From Pelomonas asaccharophilus_A (GTDB taxonomy: Bacteria > Pseudomonadota > Gammaproteobacteria > Burkholderiales > Burkholderiaceae_C): a stretch of 64,000 bases of DNA. Each line of letters opens with the position of its first letter. The stretch's first letter is position 1. This document shows, piece by piece, positions 26,296-34,246 of this stretch. A program made the position numbers and the translations under genes. The stretch is from assembly GCF_031458115.1 (NCBI RefSeq), contig NZ_JAVDXV010000002.1:62001-126000 (forward strand), in the 5' to 3' direction. Under the pieces are notes generated by a model. The model made no database searches. It saw nothing but the letters and a program-made list of their open reading frames with translations, and was not told the DNA's origin.

Positions 26296-27066
26296 TCAAA
26301 CCGCGGTCCAGCCGCCGTCCATTGCCCAGGCCTGGCCGCGCACGTTGATCGCGGCATCCGAGCACAGGAACACGGCCAGCGCGCCCAGCTCGGCGGGTGT
26401 GGTGAACTGCAGCGAGGGCTGCTTCTCGGCCAGCAGGCGGCGCTTGGCCTCGTCGTTGCTCACGCCCTCGCGTGCGGCCAGCGCGTCGACCTGCTTCTGC
26501 ACCAGCGGCGTCAGCACCCAGCCCGGGCAGATCGCGTTGACCGTGACGCCGGTGGTGGCCGTCTCCAGCGCGATGCTCTTCGTGAAGCCCACCAGGCCGT
26601 GCTTGGCCGCGACATAGGCCGACTTCTGCGCCGACGCGACCAGGCCGTGCGCCGACGCGATGTTGACGATGCGGCCCCAGTTCTTCTTCAGCATGCCGGG
26701 CAGCGCCAGCCGCGTCGTGTGGAAGGCCGAGGTCAGGTTGATCGCGATGATGGCGTCCCACTTCTCGACCGGGAAGTCCTGCACCGGCGCCACATGCTGG
26801 ATGCCGGCGTTGTTGACCAGGATGTCGATGCCGCCGAACTCCTGGTCGGCATAGGCCACCAGCGCTGCGATGTTGTCCGGCTTGCTCATGTCGGCGCCGT
26901 GGTAACCCACCTTGACGCCCAGCGCCGTCACCTCGGCCCTGGGCGCTTCTGCATCTCCGAAGCCGTTCAGGATGACGTCGGCGCCCTGGCGGGCCAGCTC
27001 CAGCGCGATGCCGAGGCCAATGCCGCTGGTGGAGCCCGTGACCAGGGCGGTCTTGCCTTTCAACAT
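26296..27066 (-). CDS. bdhA: D-3-hydroxybutyrate dehydrogenase (SDR)
   Basis: A 256-residue classical short-chain dehydrogenase: NAD-binding TGSTSGIGLG near the N-terminus, NNAG, catalytic Ser/Tyr/Lys in SAHGLVASAQKSAYVAAKHG, and the characteristic PHB-type IQHVAPVQDFP and GWVLTPLVQKQVDALA segments that mark 3-hydroxybutyrate dehydrogenases. It interconverts D-3-hydroxybutyrate and acetoacetate with NAD(H), usually in polyhydroxybutyrate breakdown. It is monocistronic here and divergent from the alpha/beta hydrolase with a 45-bp gap. Confidence 0.92.
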   Translation of the reverse strand: MLKGKTALVTGSTSGIGLGIALELARQGADVILNGFGDAEAPRAEVTALGVKVGYHGADMSKPDNIAALVAYADQEFGGIDILVNNAGIQHVAPVQDFPVEKWDAIIAINLTSAFHTTRLALPGMLKKNWGRIVNIASAHGLVASAQKSAYVAAKHGLVGFTKSIALETATTGVTVNAICPGWVLTPLVQKQVDALAAREGVSNDEAKRRLLAEKQPSLQFTTPAELGALAVFLCSDAAINVRGQAWAMDGGWTAV

Positions 27067-27111
27067 GGGAGGCCTTTCTTGATTGCTAGGATGAGTTCAA
27101 AGGATTGAACC

Positions 27112-27993
27112 ATGACCCAGCCCACCCTGCGCTCCGTCACCTGCCTGGACCCCACCGGCCTGCACCGCATGGCCTATTGGGAATGGGCCGGCCCGCGCGC
27201 GGATGCGCCGGTGCTGATGTGCGTGCATGGCCTGTCGCGTCAGGGCCGCGACTTCGATGCGCTGGCACGTGCGATGAGCGACCGCTACCGCGTCATCTGC
27301 CCCGATGTGGTGGGCCGTGGCCGCTCAGACTGGCTGCGCTCGCCGGCGGGCTACCAGATCCCCAGCTATGTGTCCGACATGGTGGCGCTGCTGGCGCGGC
27401 TGGACGTGGAGCAGGTGGACTGGGTGGGCACCTCCATGGGCGGGTTGATCGGTCTGGGCCTGGCGTCGCTGGCGCGGCCCGAGGGGGTGGCCAGCCCCAT
27501 CCGCCGGCTGGTGCTGAACGACGTGGGCCCGGCCATCCGCTTCGAGGCGCTGCAGCGCATCGGCAGCTATCTGGGCAAGGCGCTGCAGTTCGGCTCGCTG
27601 GCAGAAGGTGCGGCCTATCTGCGCACCATCTCCGAGGGCTTCGGCCCGCACACCGAGGCGGAATGGCTGGCGCTGTGCGAGCCGCTGTTCCGCGAGGAGG
27701 GCGGCAAATGGGCGCTGCGCTACGACCCCGCCATCGCGCTGCCCTTCGGGGCCGTGACACCCGAACTCGCCGCCGCTGGCGAGGCCATGCTGTGGGCCGC
27801 CTATGACACGCTGCGCTGCCCCACGCTGCTGATACGCGGCGCCGAGTCCGACCTGCTCAGCGCCGAGACCGCCCGCGCGATGACGCAGCGCGGCCCCGGC
27901 GCCCGGCTGGTCGAGCTGCCCGGCGTGGGGCACGCGCCCACATTGATCCATGACGACCAGATCGCCATCGTGAGAGATTTCCTGAGTTCATGA
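27112..27993 (+). CDS. Alpha/beta hydrolase
   Basis: A 293-residue cytoplasmic protein. CVHGLSRQGRDFDALA supplies the oxyanion HG motif, GTSMGG (Ser108) the nucleophile elbow, and GVGHAPTL the catalytic His. This pattern resembles esterases and carboxylester hydrolases common beside bdhA, so a role in hydroxyalkanoate oligomer hydrolysis is possible but unproven. Its stop overlaps the relA start by 4 bp (ATGA), implying translational coupling with relA. Confidence 0.88.
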   Translation: MTQPTLRSVTCLDPTGLHRMAYWEWAGPRADAPVLMCVHGLSRQGRDFDALARAMSDRYRVICPDVVGRGRSDWLRSPAGYQIPSYVSDMVALLARLDVEQVDWVGTSMGGLIGLGLASLARPEGVASPIRRLVLNDVGPAIRFEALQRIGSYLGKALQFGSLAEGAAYLRTISEGFGPHTEAEWLALCEPLFREEGGKWALRYDPAIALPFGAVTPELAAAGEAMLWAAYDTLRCPTLLIRGAESDLLSAETARAMTQRGPGARLVELPGVGHAPTLIHDDQIAIVRDFLSS

Positions 27994-30251
27994 AGACAGG
28001 CTTGATGGCCGAGGGCGCCGCTACCGCGCCCATCGTTGCGCTGCTGGATGCCGGCGCCCACCATTCCCATGCCGAGGTCGTTCGTGCCCGCTCGTTCGCC
28101 GAGCCGCTGCTGAACGGCGAGACGCTGGACACCGGCGAGAACGCGCTGGCCCATGCCGACGGCGTGGCGACCATCCTGCACGGCATCGGCGCCGCGCAGG
28201 AGCTGCAGGCCGCGGCCTACCTGGTCTACGCGGCCGACTTCCTGACCAAGCCCGAGGAGGTCGTCGCCAAGGCCTTTGGCGACAGCTATGCCAGCCTGGT
28301 GGAGCACACGCGCCGCCTGGTGCAGCTGCAGCGCGCCGCGCGCGGCGCCAAGCTGTCTGCAGACAAGAAGTCCGACCAGCGCGCCGAGCAGACCGAGCGC
28401 GTGCGCAAGATGCTGCTGGCGTTCTCGCGCGATCTGCGCGTGGTGCTGCTGCGTCTGGCCTCGCGGCTGCAGACGCTGCGCTGGTTTGCCGCCAGCAAGA
28501 CGCCGTGCCCGCCGGAGCTGGCGGCCGAATCGCAGGCCGTGTTCGCGCCGCTGGCCAACCGGCTGGGCATCTGGCAGATCAAATGGGAGCTGGAGGACCT
28601 GTCCTTCCGCTTCCGCGAGCCCGAGACCTACAAGTCGCTGGCCAAGGCCTTGCACGAAACCCGCGTGGAGCGCGAGCAGCGCGTGGAGGCCGCGCGCGTG
28701 GCGCTGCAGGCCGATCTGTATGCGCAAGGCATCGCCGCCGAGGTGCAGGGGCGGCCCAAGCACCTCTACAGCATCCACAAGAAGATGCAGGGCAAGGACC
28801 TGGCGCTGGAGCGCGTGTTTGACCTGCGCGCGCTGCGTGTCATCGTTGCCAGCGTGGCCGACTGCTACGCGGCGCTGGCACGTCTGCACGAGCTCTACAC
28901 GCCTGTGCCCGGCGAGTTCGACGACTACATCGCCAAGCCCAAGCCCAACGGCTACCAGTCGCTGCACACGGTGGTGTTGGGCCCGGACGACCGGGCCATG
29001 GAGGTGCAGATACGCACGCGCGAGATGCATGACCACGCCGAGCATGGTGTGGCCGCGCATTGGGCCTACAAGGAGGCCGGCGCGCGCGGCTATGCGGGCG
29101 TCACTGCGGCCGGCGAATTCGAGGAGCAGGTGGCGCGCGCCCGCAAGGCGGTGCTGAACCAGCTGCTGGCCTGGGAGCGCGACACCGTGCAGGCCGATGG
29201 CGGCACGGCGAGCTTCGACGACCGCATCTACGTCTTCACGCCGCAGGCCACCATCGTGGAGCTGGGGGCCGGCGCGACGCCGGTGGACTTCGCCTACGCG
29301 GTGCACACCGACCTGGGCCACCGCTGCCGCGGCGCGCGCATCGACGGCCACATGCTGCCGCTGAACACGCCGCTGCAGAGCGGCCAGACGGTGGAGATCA
29401 CCGCGGTGCGCGAGGGCGGGCCGTCGCTGGACTGGCTGAACCCCGAACTGGGCTATCTGCAGAGCCAACGGTCGCGGGCCAAGGTGCGCGCGTGGTTCAA
29501 CGCGCTGCAGCAGGCGCAGACCATCGCCAAGGGGCGTGACCTCGTCGAGAAGCTACTGCAGCGCGAGGGCAAGACTGCACTGAAGCTGGACGAGCTCGCA
29601 TCGCGCTTGGGTTTCAAGGGTGCGGATGCGCTGTTCGAGGTGGTCGGCAAGGACGAGTACTCGCTGCGCAACATCGAGCTGCTGCTGCGCCCGCCCGAGC
29701 CTGTCGCCGACGAAGACGAGTTGCTGGCACAGCGGCACACGCGCAGCGCCAGCAGCGGTGCGCGCAGCGGTGTGCTGGTGGTGGGCATCGATTCGCTGCT
29801 GACGACCTTGTCGCGCTGCTGCCGTCCCGCGCCGCCCGACGCGATCTCCGGTTTCGTCACGCGCGGCAAAGGCGTGGCCATCCACCGCAGCGACTGCAGC
29901 AATCTCGCGGAGATGAAGCGGCGCTCACCTGAGCGCGTCATCGCCGTGGAATGGGGTGGCGGCGAGGCGACGGGCAAGAACGCGCCGGTCTATCCGGTCG
30001 ACGTGCTGGTCGAGGCGGGCGACAGGCAGGGCCTGCTGCGCGACGTGCTGGAGGTGTTCGCGAAGGAGAAGATGAACGTCGTGGCCGTCAACACGCAATC
30101 GCTGCAGGGCGGCGCGGCCAAGCCCCGCACCGGCGGTGGCGAGACGGCATGGATGAGCTTCACGCTGGAGCTGTCAGATGCGTCCAAGCTGACCAAGGTA
30201 CTGCGCGATCTTTGCGCCATGCCGGGCGTCCGTTCGGCACGCCGCAAGTGA
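27990..30251 (+). CDS. relA: RelA-type (p)ppGpp synthetase
   Basis: A 753-residue RelA/SpoT homologue. The N-terminal region is HD-like (ADGVATILHGIGAAQELQAAAYLVYAADF), but the catalytic His-Asp pair of SpoT hydrolases is absent, so it should be a RelA synthetase only. The synthetase core has GRPKHLYSIHKKMQGKDLALERVFDLRALRV and KPKPNGYQSLHTVVLG. A TGS domain (IYVFTPQATIVELGAGATPVDFAY), a zinc-finger/CC region (SRCCRPAPPDAISG, then HRSDC) and a C-terminal ACT domain follow. It makes (p)ppGpp on ribosomes during amino-acid starvation. Coupled to the upstream hydrolase by ATGA. Confidence 0.95.
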   Translation: MKTGLMAEGAATAPIVALLDAGAHHSHAEVVRARSFAEPLLNGETLDTGENALAHADGVATILHGIGAAQELQAAAYLVYAADFLTKPEEVVAKAFGDSYASLVEHTRRLVQLQRAARGAKLSADKKSDQRAEQTERVRKMLLAFSRDLRVVLLRLASRLQTLRWFAASKTPCPPELAAESQAVFAPLANRLGIWQIKWELEDLSFRFREPETYKSLAKALHETRVEREQRVEAARVALQADLYAQGIAAEVQGRPKHLYSIHKKMQGKDLALERVFDLRALRVIVASVADCYAALARLHELYTPVPGEFDDYIAKPKPNGYQSLHTVVLGPDDRAMEVQIRTREMHDHAEHGVAAHWAYKEAGARGYAGVTAAGEFEEQVARARKAVLNQLLAWERDTVQADGGTASFDDRIYVFTPQATIVELGAGATPVDFAYAVHTDLGHRCRGARIDGHMLPLNTPLQSGQTVEITAVREGGPSLDWLNPELGYLQSQRSRAKVRAWFNALQQAQTIAKGRDLVEKLLQREGKTALKLDELASRLGFKGADALFEVVGKDEYSLRNIELLLRPPEPVADEDELLAQRHTRSASSGARSGVLVVGIDSLLTTLSRCCRPAPPDAISGFVTRGKGVAIHRSDCSNLAEMKRRSPERVIAVEWGGGEATGKNAPVYPVDVLVEAGDRQGLLRDVLEVFAKEKMNVVAVNTQSLQGGAAKPRTGGGETAWMSFTLELSDASKLTKVLRDLCAMPGVRSARRK

Positions 30252-30254
30252 ATC

Positions 30255-30284
30255 TGGACGAGCCTGAAAAATCCATGCTATAGT
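30255..30284 (+). promoter_or_regulatory. Promoter of tRNA-Val
   Basis: TGGACG (30255-30260) and TATAGT (30279-30284) are 18 bp apart and lie 13 bp upstream of the mature tRNA 5' end, which fits a short leader. The promoter begins immediately after the relA stop. Confidence 0.65.
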
Positions 30285-30296
30285 GCGCAGCTCTTC

Positions 30297-30373
30297 AGGC
30301 GCGTAGCTCAGTTGGTTAGAGCACCACCTTGACATGGTGGGGGTCGTTGGTTCGAATCCAATCGCGCCTACCA
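30297..30373 (+). tRNA. tRNA-Val (anticodon GAC)
   Basis: A 77-base cloverleaf. The acceptor stem pairs AGGCGCG with CGCGCCT; position 8-9 is TA; the D stem is GCTC/GAGC; the anticodon stem CCACC/GGTGG holds loop TTGACAT with anticodon GAC; the T arm is GTTGG-TTCGAAT-CCAAT. The discriminator A and CCA end are encoded (30370-30373). It reads GUC and GUU valine codons. Its own promoter and terminator surround it. Confidence 0.97.
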
Positions 30374-30388
30374 AATTTGGTAGGTTAG

Positions 30389-30425
30389 AAATGCCTCAGA
30401 TCTTCACGGATCTGAGGCATTTTTC
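30389..30425 (+). terminator. Rho-independent terminator of tRNA-Val
   Basis: AAATGCCTCAGATC (30389-30402) and GATCTGAGGCATTT (30409-30422) form a perfect 14-bp stem with loop TTCACG, followed by T residues. Because the left arm begins with AAA, the hairpin could also terminate the convergent lacI transcript from the other side. Confidence 0.92.
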
Positions 30426-30455
30426 ATTGCCGCCAGTAAAGGCGGTTGCTCTCTG

Positions 30456-31451
30456 CTAGGTTGCCCTGACGACCAGTTCGGTCGGCATGATCTCGCTGGC
30501 CGAATCCTGACCGGCGATCAGGTCCAGCACCTTGCGGGCCAGCAGCACGCCGCCGTGATGCCAGTCCTGGCGCACGCTGGTCAGCGGCGGCGCGAAGCTC
30601 TGCGCGGCTGGTGAGTCGTCGTAGCCGATCACCGAAACCTGATCTGGCACGGGCAGGCCGGCATCCGTGAACGCGCGGACGGCACCCATGGCAAGCAGGT
30701 CGCTGGCAGCAAACAGGCCGTCAGGCAGCTTCGCACCCTTGGGAAGGCGCGCGAGATGGGACTGCACGGCCGTGAATCCGGCGCCGAAGGTGAATGCTGC
30801 CGGCGTCAGTGACTGCGCCTTCAGTCCGGCCTTCTTCAATGCCTTGGCGAACCCCTGCTGACGGTCCCGGATTTCGGCGTGGCGCACATCGCCCAGAAAC
30901 AGCAGTTCGCGCCGACCCAAGGCGACCAGCCGTTCGGCTGCGCAGGCGCCGCCATGAGCGTTGTCTCCCCCGACGACGACCGCGTTGCCGCGACCGTGCT
31001 CGGCGCCCCAGACCACCATGGGCAACCCCATCGCCGCGGCCGACTTGACGGCCGAGCCGTTGGCACCCTGGCCGAGGAGGATGACGCCGTCTGCCGACGC
31101 TGCCATGCCCTGGCCGGGGCTTTGCATGGCCGACAGCAGCACGCTGTAGCCGCGCGATGTCAGCTCCTGCGTGATGCCGCCCAGCAACTGCAGCGGGTAG
31201 GCATCGGTCATCGGCCGGTCGGTGTCGGGCTGCATCTCCAGCATGACGGCCACCATGTGGCTGCGGCGCAGTCGCAGGTTGCGGGCGTTGTGGTTGAAAC
31301 GGTAGCCGGCAGCCTCGGCCAGCGTCTTGATGCGCTCACGCGTGGCCGGCGTGACCGACGGGCTGTCGCGCAGCGCCCGCGAGACGGTGATGGCGCTGAC
31401 GCCGGCGAGCGCGGCGATCTGTTCCATCGTGACTGGCTTGGCGTCGCTCAT
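30456..31451 (-). CDS. LacI-family repressor of the trehalose locus
   Basis: About 331 residues from the ATG at 31451, so that the DNA-binding domain begins at once: VTMEQIAALAGVSAITVSRALR is the LacI helix-turn-helix, followed by the hinge helix NARNLRLRRSHMVAVML. The remainder is a periplasmic-binding-protein-like sugar domain ending with DQVSVIGYDDSPAAQSFAPPLTSVRQD. It is divergent from the TonB receptor-MFS-trehalase operon, and two LacI-type palindromes lie between them. Trehalose or a derivative is the likely inducer; this is inference from context. Confidence 0.9.
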   Translation of the reverse strand: MSDAKPVTMEQIAALAGVSAITVSRALRDSPSVTPATRERIKTLAEAAGYRFNHNARNLRLRRSHMVAVMLEMQPDTDRPMTDAYPLQLLGGITQELTSRGYSVLLSAMQSPGQGMAASADGVILLGQGANGSAVKSAAAMGLPMVVWGAEHGRGNAVVVGGDNAHGGACAAERLVALGRRELLFLGDVRHAEIRDRQQGFAKALKKAGLKAQSLTPAAFTFGAGFTAVQSHLARLPKGAKLPDGLFAASDLLAMGAVRAFTDAGLPVPDQVSVIGYDDSPAAQSFAPPLTSVRQDWHHGGVLLARKVLDLIAGQDSASEIMPTELVVRAT

Positions 31452-31580
31452 CCGTTTCTCTGCTTGATCGTGGCTGGGGGCCGAAGCGGACGCTTCGGGA
31501 GCAGCGGATTGTCGCCAACCCCGCACTGCAAGCTGCGATGACGTAAGGCGCCTGGGTGCAGGTGCCTCACGCTCCCTTTA

Positions 31581-31594
31581 TGGCATCGATGTCA
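31581..31594. promoter_or_regulatory. LacI-type operator, site 1
   Basis: TGGCATCGATGTCA is a near-perfect palindrome around a central CG (one mismatched pair), the standard form for LacI/GalR operators. It lies between the lacI and TonB-receptor genes, 43 bp from the centre of site 2 (about four helical turns), favouring cooperative binding. Confidence 0.75.
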
Positions 31595-31623
31595 TTTGTT
31601 TGCGACATTGGTGAATACCCAAA

Positions 31624-31637
31624 TGACATCGATAACA
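31624..31637. promoter_or_regulatory. LacI-type operator, site 2
   Basis: TGACATCGATAACA shares the TG-N3-TCGA-N3-CA frame with site 1. The flanks also match as inverted repeats: ATCGATGTCATTTG (31585-31598) and CAAATGACATCGAT (31620-31633) are exact reverse complements. It is closer to the receptor gene and would repress its transcription. Confidence 0.75.
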
Positions 31638-31718
31638 TTTGCCAGCAAAGTGCGTGCATCGACAGTCGGTGGCGGCCGCGCCGGTTGTCGGAGCACACAA
31701 CAACCACCGGAGACATCC

Positions 31719-34238
31719 ATGCACGACTTCCCTGCCGCGTCGCGTCGCGGCGACCATGCGTTCCTTCGCCCGCAACTGATTGCCCTGGCCGCCGCCGCCA
31801 TGTGCGCCGCCGCCTCCGCGCAGGAGGCCGCCAAGCCCGCCGCCCCTGCGCCTGAGGTTCGCGAACTCGAAGCCGTCGTTGTCACCGGCACTGCGCGCCG
31901 CGAAGGGGTGCGCAAGCTGGAAGCGGGCTTCTCGATCACGACCGCGACCGAGGAGCAGATCAAGCAGGCGGCGCCAGCCAGCACCGCTGATCTGCTGAAG
32001 ACGGTGCCCGGCATCTTTGTCGAGACTTCGGGCGGCCAGGCGGGCGCCAACATCCGCGTGCGCGGCTTTCCGACACCGGGCGACGGCCCCTACTCGACCT
32101 TCCAGCTCAACGGCGCACCGCTCTACCACCTGCCCACGCTGAGCTTCTTCGAGCATTCCCAGCTCTTCCGCCTGGACGACACCATCGACCGCATGGAGGT
32201 GTTGCGCGGCGGACCCAGCCCGGTATTCGGCAGTGGCCAGCCTGGCGTGACCGTCAACTTCATCCAGAAGGACGGGCGCAACCCCGAGGCCGGTTTGCGG
32301 GTGACCACCGGTACGGGCGATCTGCGCCGCGTGGACGGCGTCTATGCCGGCAAGCTCAGCGACCAGTGGAATGTCATGGTCGGCGGCTTCTGGCGCCAGA
32401 GTCATGGCCTGCGCGACACGCAGTTCCCCGCCGACGACGGCGGTCAGGCCAGCCTGGTGCTCACCCGCAAGCTCGACAGCGGCAGCCTGCAGCTCTACGC
32501 CCGCGCGCTGCGCGACCGCAATGCCTTCTTCACGGCCATTCCGGTCGTCGGCGGTGCCGATGGCAAGAGCGTGTCCAGCTATCCCGGATTCGATGCCAGC
32601 AAGGATTACTTCTACGGCAACGAACTGCGCCGCATCGTGCTGGAAACCGGCCGCGCGACCGGCCGCACGCTGCCCAATGGCCGCCCGGAGATCCTGCGCG
32701 AGACCGTCACGCGGGATCTCGCAGAAGGCCGCGGCGCCGATGTGCAGACCTATGGCGCCAACCTCGACACCAAGCTCGGCGACTGGACGCTGACCAACAA
32801 GCTCAGCCACACGCGCGGTGATACGCCGACCTATGCGCTGTTCTCGGGGGCCAATCCGCAGACGCTGTCCAGCTACATCGCGTCGCAGGTCACCGCGGCC
32901 AATGCCGAAGCGGCCGTTGTTGCCGCCGCGGGCGGCGTCGCGACAACCGGTACCGCCACGTTCACCAATGGGGGTGGCAGCGTGGCCGGCACCACGCCCG
33001 TCATCGTCAACGGCATGTGGGTCGTGGACAAGGCGCTGCGCTCGACGAGCAACGAGACGCGGCTGTCGCGCGAGGTCTTGCCGGGCCACAACCTCACCGT
33101 GGGTCTCTATCTGGCCGGCTACAGCTCGCACGATGTCTGGACGCTGGGCCAGGCGCAGCTGATGACGGTGCAACCCCATGCCCGCCTCATCGATGTGCGG
33201 CTCGACAACGGCGTGCGTGCGTCGCGCGCAGGTCATGTCTCGCCGCCGTTCTCCTTCAACCTCGATGCGGACTACAGCGGCGATACCCATGCCTTCTTCA
33301 TCGCCGACGAGTGGCAGGTCACGCCGCAGTTGCGCATCGACCTCGGCGCGCGCCGCGAGACCCAGCGCATCACGGGCAGCATTGCCAACGTCAGCAACGG
33401 CGACCTCGATGCCGACCCGACGACGCTCTACAACAATAGCTTGTCCTATTTCAGCGGCACGAGCACGCTGATCGACAGCAAGCTCAGCCGAAGCTCGTTC
33501 ACGGCCGGTGCCAACTACGCCTTCAGCCGCGAGTTCAGCGCCTTCGTGCGGGCCAACAAGGGCCATCGTCTGCCCGACTTCGACGTGCTGCGCGGCCGGG
33601 GTGCCAACGAGACCCGCGACTCCGTCGAGGACATCACGCAGTTCGAGATCGGCCTGAAGACCTCCACCAAGCTGTACAGCGCGTTCCTGACGGCCTATCA
33701 GAACCGCCTCACGAACTCGCAGACGCAGCAGTTCACGAACGCGGGCAATGTCGTGCTGCGTCCCAACAGCAAGGCCACCGGTCTGGAGTTCGAGCTGGCG
33801 CTGCGTCCCGGCGCCGGCTTCGAGATCGCCGCGACCGGCAACTTCCAGGATGCCAAGTACCGCGACTTCCAGCAGTTCACCGGCAACCGCGTCGAACGCG
33901 CCCCCAAATTCCAGGCACGCCTGACCCCAAGCTGGCAGACGCAGACCGGCTTTGGCCAACTGCGCGCCTTCGCCACGCTCAGCCACGTCGGTGAGCGCTT
34001 CGCAGATCAGACCAACACGCTGAAGCTGCCGGCCTACCGGACCGTCGATGCGGGCGCCGTGTTCTCCATGGACAACGGCCTGGAGGTGCGCCTCACCGGC
34101 ACCAACCTGACGAACAAGATCGGGCTGACGGAAGGCAATTTCCGCGTGCCGGGGCAGGGCGTCGGGCAGGACGGCGTCTTCCTCGCGCGGCCGCTGTTCG
34201 GGCGTGCGTATGAGCTGAGCGTCGGCTTCCAGTTCTGA
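31719..34238 (+). CDS. TonB-dependent outer-membrane receptor (trehalose locus)
   Basis: About 839 residues from the ATG at 31719, preceded by CGGAGA; upstream in-frame codons have no ribosome site. A signal peptide (QLIALAAAAMCAAASA) is followed by a TonB box (ELEAVVVTG), a plug domain (ASTADLLKTVPGIFVETSGG, IRVRGF, DRMEVLRGGPSPVFGSG) and a 22-strand-type barrel ending ELSVGFQF with the aromatic C-terminus. The gene is first in an operon with an MFS permease and trehalase, so it probably imports trehalose or a trehalose-containing oligosaccharide. Confidence 0.92.
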   Translation: MHDFPAASRRGDHAFLRPQLIALAAAAMCAAASAQEAAKPAAPAPEVRELEAVVVTGTARREGVRKLEAGFSITTATEEQIKQAAPASTADLLKTVPGIFVETSGGQAGANIRVRGFPTPGDGPYSTFQLNGAPLYHLPTLSFFEHSQLFRLDDTIDRMEVLRGGPSPVFGSGQPGVTVNFIQKDGRNPEAGLRVTTGTGDLRRVDGVYAGKLSDQWNVMVGGFWRQSHGLRDTQFPADDGGQASLVLTRKLDSGSLQLYARALRDRNAFFTAIPVVGGADGKSVSSYPGFDASKDYFYGNELRRIVLETGRATGRTLPNGRPEILRETVTRDLAEGRGADVQTYGANLDTKLGDWTLTNKLSHTRGDTPTYALFSGANPQTLSSYIASQVTAANAEAAVVAAAGGVATTGTATFTNGGGSVAGTTPVIVNGMWVVDKALRSTSNETRLSREVLPGHNLTVGLYLAGYSSHDVWTLGQAQLMTVQPHARLIDVRLDNGVRASRAGHVSPPFSFNLDADYSGDTHAFFIADEWQVTPQLRIDLGARRETQRITGSIANVSNGDLDADPTTLYNNSLSYFSGTSTLIDSKLSRSSFTAGANYAFSREFSAFVRANKGHRLPDFDVLRGRGANETRDSVEDITQFEIGLKTSTKLYSAFLTAYQNRLTNSQTQQFTNAGNVVLRPNSKATGLEFELALRPGAGFEIAATGNFQDAKYRDFQQFTGNRVERAPKFQARLTPSWQTQTGFGQLRAFATLSHVGERFADQTNTLKLPAYRTVDAGAVFSMDNGLEVRLTGTNLTNKIGLTEGNFRVPGQGVGQDGVFLARPLFGRAYELSVGFQF

Positions 34239-34246
34239 CGCGCAAG

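Noticed and set aside
24668..26761. A 697-codon frame joining ompR to upstream sequence
   Set aside because: The upstream part is antisense to the SIMPL and hydroxybutyrate dehydrogenase genes; the conserved receiver begins only at the ATG at 25402.
30297..30425. Possible integration site at tRNA-Val
   Set aside because: No integrase, no direct repeat of the tRNA end and no foreign block follow it; the next gene is the trehalose lacI.
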